From assembly GCA_937871435.1 (NCBI GenBank), contig CALMQM010000048.1:20634-84633 (forward strand): a stretch of DNA of 64,000 bases, given 5' to 3'. Source of the stretch: an uncultured Bacteroidota bacterium. Its GTDB lineage: Bacteria; Bacteroidota; Bacteroidia; AKYH767-A; 2013-40CM-41-45. Within the stretch, counting starts at the first letter, position 1. Each line of letters starts with the position of its first letter. A program made the position numbers and the translations under genes. Under the pieces are notes generated by a model. That model did no database searches. It was not told the DNA's origin and saw only the letters and a list, made by a program, of their open reading frames with translations. This document shows, piece by piece, positions 25,465-34,527 of the stretch.

Positions 25465-25472
25465 TATGTTTG
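25465..25472 (+). promoter_or_regulatory. candidate -7 element (TATGTTTG)
   Basis: An exact TAnnTTTG match lies 36 bases before the ATG at 25509 of the small membrane protein. No -33 TTG is found at a normal distance. Confidence 0.35.
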
Positions 25473-25508
25473 AGCTGTCAAATTAATTACCTGATCAAAT
25501 TCTTCATT

Positions 25509-25892
25509 ATGAATCTCAATCTGCTTCATCTCCAGCGAAAATTCACCATTATCTGTTCTTTAGCAGGTATTATCTCAGTGTTTCTTCCATGGGTAAAAGT
25601 TTCAGGCGGTTCAATTGAGGTGAGTCTGAATGGGTTCCGGGGTTATGGAATGATGACTTTCATAGCGTATGGTTTGTCGCTGTTGTTTTCTCTGTCAGGA
25701 AACCAGCAGGAAGCATTGGATAAAAAAACGCGACTCATCACTTTGGTATGTGGAAGTATAGCCTTGCTGCTCACTGTGAATGCATTCGGAAGTACCAACG
25801 ATGATTCAGCATTTAGTTTTGTGAAAACTGAATATGGTGTCGGGATCTGGTTGTCGTTGGTTGCTTCTGCAGGCTTGAATTTGGCTGCGTGA
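25509..25892 (+). CDS. small four-helix membrane protein
   Basis: The 127-residue protein has about four hydrophobic helices (FTIICSLAGIISVFLPWVKV, GMMTFIAYGLSLLFSL, RLITLVCGSIALLLTV and GIWLSLVASAGLNLAA). The first helix with its LPWV motif resembles the small Bacteroidota membrane proteins of unknown function that begin this way. I start at 25509 because the upstream in-frame codon (25470) falls in a TAnnTTTG element. No operon partner. Confidence 0.65.
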   Translation: MNLNLLHLQRKFTIICSLAGIISVFLPWVKVSGGSIEVSLNGFRGYGMMTFIAYGLSLLFSLSGNQQEALDKKTRLITLVCGSIALLLTVNAFGSTNDDSAFSFVKTEYGVGIWLSLVASAGLNLAA

Positions 25893-26236
25893 AAATTGAA
25901 AGACACTGATTTTAGTATTTAAAATCTGCCATTTAGTTGAAAAAATAATGACAGATGTATTTTTCATCCTTATTGATAAAATATTACAGGATGAAAAACT
26001 CAATTGACTGAATGAAATGCGAGAAACAGGTAACTGACGTATTACTATTGATTACGGAAAATTCGTATTTACTAAAACAAAGATCGGATAAGGTTTTCCA
26101 GTTTTCTTTATAAAATAAATGTCGAAAAAACAAGAACATAAATGTTCTTTCATATAAATAAAAAAATACTTTCTTGCCACAGATTCAAATTTAACATCGT
26201 CTATTAACAAATAAACTAACCTTAAAAAATCAACCC
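25893..26236. other. intergenic region
   Basis: These 344 bases are strongly AT-rich, with no recognisable gene, RNA or strong hairpin. The stretch just before 26237 is probably the promoter and leader of the secreted protein gene. Confidence 0.45.
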
Positions 26237-27379
26237 ATGAAAAAAATGAGATTAATTTTTGCTCTGGCCATTGCCTGCAGTATGATGTTCACTCAAACAA
26301 CTTCCGCCAACAAATGGCGTGTGAACAGAATTTCAAATTATTTATCCAATGGTACTCAATTTGGAGAAAACGTTGGAGGGACGAGTTCGTTTCCTGTATT
26401 TGACACACCTGACAATGCTCAGAACAATAACCTTGTTGCTGATCACGACACATTGTATCTCGAAGGAACAGGAAATACACTAAGTTATCCCGGATTTACA
26501 CTGAGTCGTCCGCTTGTACTCATTGGTGCCGGATATTTCCTGGACCTGAATTCCAATGCTGATGTGAGTAATGATTTATTGGAAACAAGATTAGAGAATA
26601 TTGTGTTCAATGCAAATTCGGAAGGCTCGCAGATAATGGGTGTGCATGTGATGAATGGATTTGGAATCGATATTGATGCCAGTAATATTCTGGTTAAACG
26701 TTGCCTTGTTGAAGCGGATATCAATCTTGGTTATTTTGTCGGGATGACTGACATTACACTCGTTCAGAATTTTATTGCGAATGCTGGTGGAGGAAATGCA
26801 GGAGGTGTCACTGTAAGTGGATTTGGAATTCCACAGAATGTGATTATCAGCCATAACATTTTCAAAAAAATTCTGAGTCTGTGGAATGGCAGTGGAACAT
26901 ACAGTATTGCAGAGTGCAACAATAATATTTTTGATTGTCCGGCAATTTCCGGAACGGCTTCTATTCGTTTGAATACACCTTCCTTTCAAAACAATATCAT
27001 CAAAACTCCAAACCTGATTGTTGATCTCAACAGTGGTGTGGCTTCTTCCAATGTAGTGTATAATGTGTGCGCGACAGCTACTCAACTGAATACTACAGAT
27101 CCGCAATGGCACAATATACATGTAGCCAATATGCAAACAGTGTTTGTTCCTGTTGGAACCTCGACGGACGGAAATTATGAGCTTGATCCTACATGGGCCG
27201 CGGCGAATCCCGGTTCTGATGGAGCAGACAGAGGAGCATTCGGTGGAGCATCTATAACAAGTCGATATACTTTGTCGGGACTACCGCCTGTACCTGTTGT
27301 GTATTCGATCGCCACAAGTGGTGTTGCATCCCCTGTGACAGGATTGCCTGTAACGATTAAGGCAAGGACGATCAAATAA
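26237..27379 (+). CDS. secreted parallel beta-helix-like protein
   Basis: The 380-residue protein has a signal peptide (MKKMRLIFALAIACSMMFTQ) and then a repetitive body typical of right-handed beta-helix proteins, with periodic short strands and Asn/Gly turns (ENIVFNANSEGSQIMGVHVM, NVIISHNIFKKI, NNIFDC, NNIIKT). The C terminus (SPVTGLPVTIKARTIK) is not a type A T9SS domain; similar LPVTIKA tails occur at the ends of other Bacteroidota secreted proteins. Function is unknown; adhesion or polysaccharide binding is possible. The 27408 gene follows by 28 bases on the same strand and may be co-transcribed. Confidence 0.75.
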   Translation: MKKMRLIFALAIACSMMFTQTTSANKWRVNRISNYLSNGTQFGENVGGTSSFPVFDTPDNAQNNNLVADHDTLYLEGTGNTLSYPGFTLSRPLVLIGAGYFLDLNSNADVSNDLLETRLENIVFNANSEGSQIMGVHVMNGFGIDIDASNILVKRCLVEADINLGYFVGMTDITLVQNFIANAGGGNAGGVTVSGFGIPQNVIISHNIFKKILSLWNGSGTYSIAECNNNIFDCPAISGTASIRLNTPSFQNNIIKTPNLIVDLNSGVASSNVVYNVCATATQLNTTDPQWHNIHVANMQTVFVPVGTSTDGNYELDPTWAAANPGSDGADRGAFGGASITSRYTLSGLPPVPVVYSIATSGVASPVTGLPVTIKARTIK

Positions 27380-27407
27380 TTTTATCCATCTTTTTAACTT
27401 ATCCACT

Positions 27408-28400
27408 ATGAAAAAAATTGGACTTATTTTCTGTCTTATTCTGTTTTGCCAGATTTCGCGCGCACAGAATATTGTACAGGCAGAATATTTTATCGACACG
27501 GATTTAGGATATGGATTGAATACTGTCCTTTCTCTGACCGCATCACCGGATAGTACATGGTCATTTACCATTCCTGTTCCCGGAACTTTGTCGGTGGGAT
27601 ATCACAAGATGTATGTTCGTACGCTTGATAATTCCGGTCATTGGAGCGAAACCAGTATCCGTAATTTTGAAGTGCTTCCTTCAAATACTACCGACAGTGT
27701 TGTGAATGGAGAATGGTTTATTGATACAGACGCAGGATATGGATTGAATACAGTATTTTCCGTTGTTCCTGTTGGTAATGACATCACACAATCTATCACA
27801 GTTCCACCGTCAACTATTGCAACACTAAGTCCTGGTTACCACAAATTGTATGGTCGTGTGCAGGATGGATATGGCCGATGGAGTGAAACGTTTCAACGAA
27901 ATCTGGAAGTAGTCGAAAGTTTTAGTTATCCTGACATTGTGAAAGTGGAATACTTCAACAGTGTGGATCAGGGTTACGATAATTGTTCCACTGAGATACT
28001 GACTGCTTCTGCTGACAGTGAATGGACGTTTACCATTCCTCCCGGTATTGTTCCGTTTGGAAGTGATACGATTTATTTACGAGTGAAAGACGGTCAGGAA
28101 GGTCGGTGGTCGCAGACTTCCAGGAGAATTATCAATGTAATTAATTCTGTCCCGAATCTGGCAGTTTCTCATTTCAGCATTTCTCCCAATCCAAGTTCTG
28201 GAATGTTCGCCATTCAAAGCAAAGACATGGAATTGGAATCAGTGCACGTATATGATATGATGGGATCATTGGTATATAATGAAGAGGGAATGCGTACGAT
28301 GACTTATAAACTTGATCTGAGTGCCTTAGCGAATGGATTTTATTCTGTGAAAATGGAAACTAATGAAGGAGTGTTTCAACAGATGTTGATGAAGGAATAA
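27408..28400 (+). CDS. secreted three-repeat protein with T9SS sorting domain
   Basis: The 330-residue protein has a signal peptide (MKKIGLIFCLILFCQISRAQ), three beta-rich repeats of about 72 residues, and a C-terminal T9SS type A domain from about 250 (SISPNPSSGMFAI to FQQMLMKE). Each repeat starts with a W/Y-F-(I/N)D-like strand (AEYFIDTDLGYG, GEWFIDTDAGYG, VEYFNSVDQGYD) and ends near SETSIRNFEV, SETFQRNLEV and SQTSRRIINV. The third copy is the most diverged. It is exported by T9SS, probably to the cell surface. The function is unknown. A strong terminator follows at 28423-28463. Confidence 0.85.
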   Translation: MKKIGLIFCLILFCQISRAQNIVQAEYFIDTDLGYGLNTVLSLTASPDSTWSFTIPVPGTLSVGYHKMYVRTLDNSGHWSETSIRNFEVLPSNTTDSVVNGEWFIDTDAGYGLNTVFSVVPVGNDITQSITVPPSTIATLSPGYHKLYGRVQDGYGRWSETFQRNLEVVESFSYPDIVKVEYFNSVDQGYDNCSTEILTASADSEWTFTIPPGIVPFGSDTIYLRVKDGQEGRWSQTSRRIINVINSVPNLAVSHFSISPNPSSGMFAIQSKDMELESVHVYDMMGSLVYNEEGMRTMTYKLDLSALANGFYSVKMETNEGVFQQMLMKE

Positions 28401-28422
28401 TTTTTCAAACTTGTTTTAATGA

Positions 28423-28463
28423 AATCCGGGAGCCACTTGTTTTTAGTGGCTCCCGGATTTTTT
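28423..28463 (+). terminator. intrinsic terminator
   Basis: A perfect 15-bp stem (28423-28437 with 28445-28459) with a 7-base loop is followed by a T run. It ends the 26237-28400 transcript. Confidence 0.9.
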
Positions 28464-28529
28464 AATACAGCTTTCTTATTTTCTATTCAGATTAATGTGA
28501 AGACGAACGCGGTGGAAGATTGTTTGAAA

Positions 28530-28640
28530 TGATTAATCTAACCCCGGGATGAGCATGCGCAGGTTTGTGTGTGAGCCGGCGAGGCACGGGAAAGGCTATG
28601 GCAGAGAGGGAGAACCATTCGTTCCAAATTAACAAAGGAT
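28530..28640. other. GC-rich unassigned stretch
   Basis: This intergenic patch is clearly richer in G+C than its surroundings and has no reading frame or recognisable RNA gene. It may be a structured RNA or a remnant; I cannot tell. Confidence 0.25.
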
Positions 28641-28670
28641 TTTTGACTGTAAGGATTCAATATTTTTTTC

Positions 28671-29264
28671 TTAAAAATTCACTGCATAACCAAAATGAAT
28701 GGCTACGATATAGGAGAATTTATCCTGAGTGAACTTTAGTGTTTCAGATTTTGCATTTGAATTTTCGCCAAATTCTTTACCGAAATTTACCCAGGGATTC
28801 AGGTAAAAGCCGACATTCTTAAATGGTTTGAAAACATATCCCGCACGTAGATTTGGATATCTGCTGTTGAAATGAATTCTTTCTGTTGAATTCAGGTGTC
28901 CGACTGATTTGGAATAGAAAAATACAGAAGGACCGAAGTGTAATCCTTTTCTATCGGGGCGGAAAAAATAATCAGCAAAGACAGCAAAACTTGTTTCCAG
29001 TTTCAGGTCACGAAATCCTTTGTCAAAATTTGATTTACTCATCATGTTGTCAGGAAATTCGGAGCTGTAAACAGAAGCCATAATACTGAAATGAGATAGT
29101 TGAGCCGGACTGTATTTCAGGCTGAATGAATATCCTCCAAGTATGAACGGAGCGGGATCCAGTTCAAGTGACAACATTGATTTTTCGGAGGAGGATGAAG
29201 TTGGTGTTTGTGCGCTCAATGACAAACAAGAAATAAGGAGGAGAGAAAGAAGCAGGTTTTTCAT
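28671..29264 (-). CDS. outer-membrane beta-barrel-like protein
   Basis: The 197-residue protein has a signal peptide (MKNLLLSLLLISCLSLSAQ) and a body of alternating hydrophobic strands with aromatic ends, finishing in a strand (IVAIHFGYAVNF) with the C-terminal Phe typical of outer-membrane barrels. No specific family is recognised. I start at 29264 because the 11 extra residues of the longer frame lack signal-peptide character. It follows the Crp/Fnr-type regulator gene on the same strand by about 70 bases. Confidence 0.7.
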   Translation of the reverse strand: MKNLLLSLLLISCLSLSAQTPTSSSSEKSMLSLELDPAPFILGGYSFSLKYSPAQLSHFSIMASVYSSEFPDNMMSKSNFDKGFRDLKLETSFAVFADYFFRPDRKGLHFGPSVFFYSKSVGHLNSTERIHFNSRYPNLRAGYVFKPFKNVGFYLNPWVNFGKEFGENSNAKSETLKFTQDKFSYIVAIHFGYAVNF

Positions 29265-29334
29265 AGGGTTTGTTTTTATGCAACAAAGTACCCGCAAGAA
29301 AACCGGCTGTGCATTAACAAATGATAAAAAGTGA

Positions 29335-29940
29335 TCAGGAATTTTTGGTGTCGGCGCGGAGTCGGCTCAGGGACACATTGGTGATTCCGAGATATGAAGC
29401 GATGATTGGATGAGGAATCAGGTTTTCCAACATGGCAAATTCTTCACGAAAACGAATCAATCGTTCTTTCGCAGTGTGTGAAGCAAGTGCTATTTCCTTT
29501 TCTGTCTTCCGGAACAATTCATTTTTGAGAATGGTATTTCCAAAATCACGGATTTCCAGATTAGAAATCATCAGGGAAAGAAATTTTTCGCTGTCGAATT
29601 GAATGAGTTCAAGTTCCGTGAGGGCCTGAAAATTCAGAAGCGATACATTGTTCTTTGTTCTTATGATATGCGGACTAATGACATCATGTTGTTTATAAAA
29701 TGCAAGGGTAATTTCTTCTCCATCCGGACTGAGCAGAAAACTCCGGCAGTATCCCTGAAGGATCACATATTCTGATTGATTTTTTTGTCCGGCATGAACA
29801 AAGAGTTCATTCTTCTCAATTTTAGATACTTCAAAAATATTTTCCATCTGTTTAAAAGAACTTTGTGACAATGGATAAATATGTTTGAAGATGTCTGCGG
29901 ACAATTCAGGTTTCAGCGAACTTTTTTTCATGGAGTTCAA
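29335..29940 (-). CDS. Crp/Fnr family transcriptional regulator
   Basis: The 201-residue protein has an N-terminal cyclic-nucleotide-binding-type beta-barrel (about 20-115, VHAGQKNQSEYVILQGYCRS) and a C-terminal helix-turn-helix segment (IIASYLGITNVSLSRLRAD). The canonical cAMP-binding arginine motif is not visible, so it may not bind cAMP even though a cyclase is encoded nearby. It is a soluble regulator, and its target may be the downstream barrel gene. The start may also be the ATG at 29931 (MKKSSLK). Confidence 0.88.
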   Translation of the reverse strand: MNSMKKSSLKPELSADIFKHIYPLSQSSFKQMENIFEVSKIEKNELFVHAGQKNQSEYVILQGYCRSFLLSPDGEEITLAFYKQHDVISPHIIRTKNNVSLLNFQALTELELIQFDSEKFLSLMISNLEIRDFGNTILKNELFRKTEKEIALASHTAKERLIRFREEFAMLENLIPHPIIASYLGITNVSLSRLRADTKNS

Positions 29941-30095
29941 AATATTAAAGTGTTATCTCAATGAATGAAATTTTATAGCAAGTTAAAGAGAAATATAATA
30001 ATTCAAAGGAGGAACGATGAAGTGAAATTATTTCCCGGATATTAAAATTGATTCGGATTTGAAAATTGTTCCTTATGTATTGTAAGTCCGGAAAT

Positions 30096-30134
30096 AAAAA
30101 ATCCGGCTATGAAATTTCCATAGCCGGCTTTTTT
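30096..30134. terminator. bidirectional intrinsic terminator
   Basis: A 9-bp stem (30103-30111 with 30119-30127) has a 7-base loop, an A run before it and a T run after it. On the minus strand it ends the CotH-type gene that stops at 30148. Confidence 0.8.
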
Positions 30135-30147
30135 GAAAAAAAATAGT

Positions 30148-32496
30148 TTAGTGTTGAACCATCAGTTTCTGGCTGATCAATCCACAGCGTACAATATACA
30201 CTCCGGAATGAAGGTTTTCTGTATTGAAGCTGACGACAGATTTGCCGATGCTTTCAAATACTTTTTGTCCTACCTGATCAAAGATCTCCAATTGTTTTCC
30301 GCTTGCTTCATTCATTCGTATGGTGACCAGAGAATTTGCGGGATTTGGAAAAGCAGTCATGGAAGCTGTTGCAACAATTTCATCTGCGATACCTGTACTC
30401 AGATTATTGTTTGCATTGAATGTTGCCTGCTGAATAACAAAATTTCCGGTACCATTCGGAACACGAGCGTAACCATAATCTGTAACCTGTTGCCCGAATG
30501 TCACCTGATCGGCAAGAGCAACTGAAGCATCCAGCAGATACACGCTTTCTCCGCTACCGCTGAGTTTAAAGTTTGCATGATACGCGCCCTGGCTGCTGTC
30601 TTCATCTGCCCAGATGATGAGGTAATCGTTTGCAGGAATCACAGTGTTTGCAGGAATGGTCCACTTGTCAGGATTGAAATAATTGTCGGTGAGATAATAA
30701 CCGCTGATGTCAACCGGTTGAGATGAATTATTGTAGAGTTCAATCCAGTCATCGAATTCACCGGAACTATCGGCTGCGGTAGCAGAATTTGACGCCATCA
30801 CTTCATTAATTACTACGGATGTGTTGGAAGAGATAAGAGGAGCAATAAAATAAATGTAGACATTGTGTTCAGCGCCTTTCGGATCGTAGGTAACAGTTTT
30901 CGCGGAATTGGCGGATGCTGCTTCTACATAAAAACGAACCCATGATCCGGCACTGTGTCCGGGAATTGTGGCTCCGTAGATTCCATCCCCGGATAAGCTG
31001 TCGTTATGTGCCCCGTCATCAAACATAAGTACAGGAGTAAAGTTGCCTACAATTTCATTTGAGTAATAGAGTGTCACATGATCAATTCCATTTCCTGAGC
31101 TAATGTTCGCGCGAACGTTTACGTCCTGCATCGAAACAGGCTGATTCCAGGCTGTTCCATTTGTATAATATGCAACATCACTGATCTGAGGGCCAACCTG
31201 AGTTACTTCTGAATTAGTGAGGATATAATTTTTCCGGTTTACCATGAAATCTTTTACTTCCTGCACACCATTTGTGAAATCAGTATATGTATAAATTTTC
31301 TTCGGATCGTTGTACACCATTGTATCGATGAGATTTTTGTATTCATCAATCACCTGGTAGGCGCTGGTAGTATCGAAATCTTCGTCCAATAAAGTTCGAA
31401 GATGAGCGAGATATCTCTGACGCCATTGCGGACGTGCCAGAATTTTATTAAGTAGTGGATAATTCACATTTGTTTCGTGATAGAATGCACTCCAGGAAGT
31501 GGCGAGGTTAGCTTCAAAAGCGCTGTTTCCGTCATATTCCTGTGGAGTCATGCGTCCAGTTTCAATTTCATAATATGTGTAGTAATCCATTTTTCCTTTG
31601 TACACATAACTGTCGTCATCACAAAACAGAATTTCACTTGCAAGGAACCACAAAGTGCGATCGATATCAAGCACAGCAGGAAGAAGTGTATCCAGCCCGG
31701 CGCCAGTGCTGTTATTCAATACATCACATGTATGTACAAGATCATCCCAAGGGTTTGTTTTGGTGAATGATTTTAATTGATAGTAAGGTTGATAATCGGT
31801 AGAATCCGGTCCGCGGTAATTCAATGCTGCAGTCCCATCACCCCAGCCACCGCCACCACCGCCGCCACCGGTAGACCTGTCGGCGCGCCAGTTTGTGCCA
31901 TTATTGGTCATGAACCATTCTTTCAAAAAATCACCATTAAGCTGTTGAACGATCGGATACACTCCCCAATTTCCACCATTAATATACAATTTCACAAAAG
32001 CGGATTTCGCGGCAGGAATATGTTTTTTGATTTGATGCTGGTAAAATACTTCATGGATAAAGGAAGGATCCTGGAAGGCATTATTCAGATTAAAAATATT
32101 GTATCCGAAAAGATCCTGTCCGGGAACAAATGAGTTGGTAGTAATATTGAATGATTTTTTTTGTCCCTGCACTCCGGAATAGGAAGTTTGCCCTTTGAAA
32201 CGAACTCCCACGCTGTCGTAGACAATACCATCTACAGTCATAGTAGCCGGCAGATCGGTTTTGCTGTTGTAGTTTTGAGTAAGTAAAGTCCAGTAATTTG
32301 ACTGAGGAAAATCCAGATAAATATTCCTTACAAGGTCTTGTTCAAACAAACCGGTATTTGGTAAATCACCTGTAAAAAGCATTCTGCCATCGGGGGAGAG
32401 ATGCATTTCATCGGGTAAATTTTGCGCAGACAAGGTGCAAGTGCTGAGTGTGAGCAGCAGTAAAGCAACCCTGCTCAAAGAGTGAAACATTTTCAT
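30148..32496 (-). CDS. CotH kinase-like / lamin-tail-domain secreted protein with T9SS sorting domain
   Basis: The 782-residue protein has a signal peptide, a CotH-type kinase-like domain (about 55-420, with RFKGQTSYSG near 100, QKKSFNITTN, NWGVYPIVQQL, and the Asp/Asn motif DYYTYYEIETGRMTPQEYDG), a glycine-rich loop (TGGGGGGGGWGDG), a beta-sandwich region, a lamin-tail domain (about 555-665, VVINEVMASNSATA, FDDWIELYNNS) and a T9SS type A tail (AFPNPANSLVTIRM to KLMVQH). CotH proteins phosphorylate coat proteins in Bacillus; the bacterial secreted homologues are of uncertain activity. It is secreted by T9SS. Confidence 0.9.
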   Translation of the reverse strand: MKMFHSLSRVALLLLTLSTCTLSAQNLPDEMHLSPDGRMLFTGDLPNTGLFEQDLVRNIYLDFPQSNYWTLLTQNYNSKTDLPATMTVDGIVYDSVGVRFKGQTSYSGVQGQKKSFNITTNSFVPGQDLFGYNIFNLNNAFQDPSFIHEVFYQHQIKKHIPAAKSAFVKLYINGGNWGVYPIVQQLNGDFLKEWFMTNNGTNWRADRSTGGGGGGGGWGDGTAALNYRGPDSTDYQPYYQLKSFTKTNPWDDLVHTCDVLNNSTGAGLDTLLPAVLDIDRTLWFLASEILFCDDDSYVYKGKMDYYTYYEIETGRMTPQEYDGNSAFEANLATSWSAFYHETNVNYPLLNKILARPQWRQRYLAHLRTLLDEDFDTTSAYQVIDEYKNLIDTMVYNDPKKIYTYTDFTNGVQEVKDFMVNRKNYILTNSEVTQVGPQISDVAYYTNGTAWNQPVSMQDVNVRANISSGNGIDHVTLYYSNEIVGNFTPVLMFDDGAHNDSLSGDGIYGATIPGHSAGSWVRFYVEAASANSAKTVTYDPKGAEHNVYIYFIAPLISSNTSVVINEVMASNSATAADSSGEFDDWIELYNNSSQPVDISGYYLTDNYFNPDKWTIPANTVIPANDYLIIWADEDSSQGAYHANFKLSGSGESVYLLDASVALADQVTFGQQVTDYGYARVPNGTGNFVIQQATFNANNNLSTGIADEIVATASMTAFPNPANSLVTIRMNEASGKQLEIFDQVGQKVFESIGKSVVSFNTENLHSGVYIVRCGLISQKLMVQH

Positions 32497-32718
32497 AGAT
32501 ATAGAAGTGGAATTTATTCGGAGTAAACTTAAATTATTTCTTCGTACGAGAAATAAAAATGGGATGAATGAAGGGATATTATCGGTAAATCAAGAAATTG
32601 CTCACAAAGAAAAGCTTGTTCAGAGTAAAATTCAATTGTGAATGAAAATCAAACAGTATTATTCTAAATCCTGATGAAATTGTTTGAAAAAAGCAATGAA
32701 CTGGGATGGAGTACAGAT

Positions 32719-33651
32719 TTATCTTCTTCTTCCTTTGCTTGAAGTCTTGCCAGAAGGTGATCCGGAGCGTTTTTTATTTCTTTTATCCGGATTATTTCTG
32801 TTCGTATTTCCGGATGATTGTGTTGAACCGTTTTTTTTGTTGGAGTGTTTTCCGGAATCGAAAATTTTTTTGGATGAATGCTTTCTTTTATTAGCTGACC
32901 AACTCTTTTCTTTTTCTTTGTTACGGAAATTATTTTGATCCGCTTCGGAAGAAGAGTTTTCAATCAGTGAATACAATTCTTTCATTTCTTCATCTGTCAG
33001 ATTTCGCCATTCGCCGGGAGGAAGTCCTTTCAAATTGATATTCATAATACGGACGCGTTCCAGTTTCACGACATCATATCCAAAGTGTTCGCACATTCGC
33101 CGAATCTGACGGTTAAGTCCCTGTATGAGTGTGATTCGAAATGTAAAAGCGCTTTCCTGAACAACTTTGCATTTTTTTGTTGTCACTCCCAGCATCGGCA
33201 CTCCTCTTGACATTCCCTGAATTACTTCATCAGTCAGAGGCAGATTCACTGTGACTACGTATTCTTTTTCATGCTTATTCCCTGCGCGGAGAATTTTGTT
33301 CACGATGTCACCATTGTTGGTAAGAAAAATCAAACCTTGTGAATCTTTGTCGAGCCTGCCAACAGGGAAGATACGCTGACTGTGATTTACAAACTGTACA
33401 ATGTTATCGGGCACACCTTCTTCTGTAGTTGAGGTGATCCCGACAGGTTTGTTCAACGCGATAAAAATTAAATCCTCTTCCTGGCGTGGTTCGAGTTCAT
33501 GACCATTTACACGCACCCGATCACCAACTTTTACCTGGTCACCAATTTGCGCCCTTCGCCCGTTGATGTACACATTTCCCTGTTCGATGTAGCGATCAGC
33601 TTCCCTTCGTGAACAAAGGCCACTCTCACTGATAAATTTATTCAATCGCAT
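32719..33651 (-). CDS. 23S rRNA pseudouridine synthase, RluF-like
   Basis: The 310-residue protein has an N-terminal S4 RNA-binding domain ([20 protein letters not shown]) and an RsuA/RluB/E/F catalytic domain with the active-site Asp in [13 protein letters not shown] and [15 protein letters not shown]. It isomerises uridine to pseudouridine in 23S rRNA, most like RluF. After about residue 225 comes an 85-residue tail of low complexity, rich in Lys, Ser, Asn and Arg (ending TSSKGRRR), which is probably disordered and binds RNA. Such tails occur in Bacteroidota homologues. It is a single-gene unit. Confidence 0.9.
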   Translation of the reverse strand: MRLNKFISESGLCSRREADRYIEQGNVYINGRRAQIGDQVKVGDRVRVNGHELEPRQEEDLIFIALNKPVGITSTTEEGVPDNIVQFVNHSQRIFPVGRLDKDSQGLIFLTNNGDIVNKILRAGNKHEKEYVVTVNLPLTDEVIQGMSRGVPMLGVTTKKCKVVQESAFTFRITLIQGLNRQIRRMCEHFGYDVVKLERVRIMNINLKGLPPGEWRNLTDEEMKELYSLIENSSSEADQNNFRNKEKEKSWSANKRKHSSKKIFDSGKHSNKKNGSTQSSGNTNRNNPDKRNKKRSGSPSGKTSSKGRRR

Positions 33652-33813
33652 TGTGTTCAGCTTGTGTGGCTATGTACAATTAAACAGGAGTAAAATTTAT
33701 TCTGAAGAGATATTTCTACCGATGTTATTCCTTTTCTGTTTTTAGAGGAGTTCCTCATAAATTTCAGTAGTGAAGTGATAAGAAATTCTATTCGAAATAA
33801 TGAATTGTCAAAA

Positions 33814-34269
33814 TCAAACACCAAATTGTGACAGATGATGATTCAGGTGTTTGTAAAACATTGTATTCCATTCATCCACCTTGAGTACGCCAAATGAATG
33901 TGATTCTTTTTTATCAAAATATTTCTCACCCAAATTCTGAGTCTTTTGAATGTATTGAATGAGTCTGGCTTTTTCTGTTTCGAAAACTCTTGGATCTGTA
34001 ATTAAAAACTGTGGGGCTGTTCTGCTGTTTTTCTTATAAGGAACATCCGTCACGACTGTTTTCTTTACCAGTGCTTTCAAAATAAATTTCATGAATGCGG
34101 ATGGTTTAGGATGAATATCATCGTAAATCATTTCGTAGGTGACACAACAATGAGCAAGCATTTGTGCAACATTCATTTTTCCCCACACAGGCTGAGTTTC
34201 AGACGTAAGTTTGTTGATGCGGGAAATAATTTCATTCGAAACTTCCGGAGTAAATATATTTTTTATCAT
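33814..34269 (-). CDS. DUF1569 (DinB-like) protein
   Basis: The 151-residue protein matches DUF1569, a four-helix-bundle family related to DinB. Candidate metal-binding histidines are in QMLAHCCVTYEM and in the C-terminal FYKHLNHHLSQFGV, the usual three-His pattern. The reaction is unknown; relatives include thiol-dependent transferases. It is cytosolic, and neither neighbour suggests a pathway. Confidence 0.85.
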   Translation of the reverse strand: MIKNIFTPEVSNEIISRINKLTSETQPVWGKMNVAQMLAHCCVTYEMIYDDIHPKPSAFMKFILKALVKKTVVTDVPYKKNSRTAPQFLITDPRVFETEKARLIQYIQKTQNLGEKYFDKKESHSFGVLKVDEWNTMFYKHLNHHLSQFGV

Positions 34270-34527
34270 GCTGATAGATAAATGAAATTGATGCTGGTTT
34301 TTATCACGACTTGTTTTGACAATATTAATCTGAAATGTACAGGTATCCTATGAATTTTTTGAATTTGTCTATAAAAATTTATTACAGAGTTAATCCTGAA
34401 TTGAACGAAATCCTGCAGTTCCAAAAGGATAAAAACAAGGAATTTCTGCTGTTTTTAGAAGGTTCAATCCGAATTTTTTCATCCACGAAATCCTCATTAT
34501 CTTGACGCCTGTCAAATTAAATTTCAT

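Noticed and set aside
29335..29940. Crp/Fnr protein as the cAMP receptor for the nearby adenylate cyclase
   Set aside because: The canonical cAMP-binding arginine motif is not visible in its sensory domain, so the link rests on proximity alone.
31840..31870. Polyglycine-coding GC-rich repeat in the CotH gene as a possible assembly error or microsatellite
   Set aside because: The reading frame stays open and the stretch encodes a plausible flexible glycine loop, so there is no sign of error.
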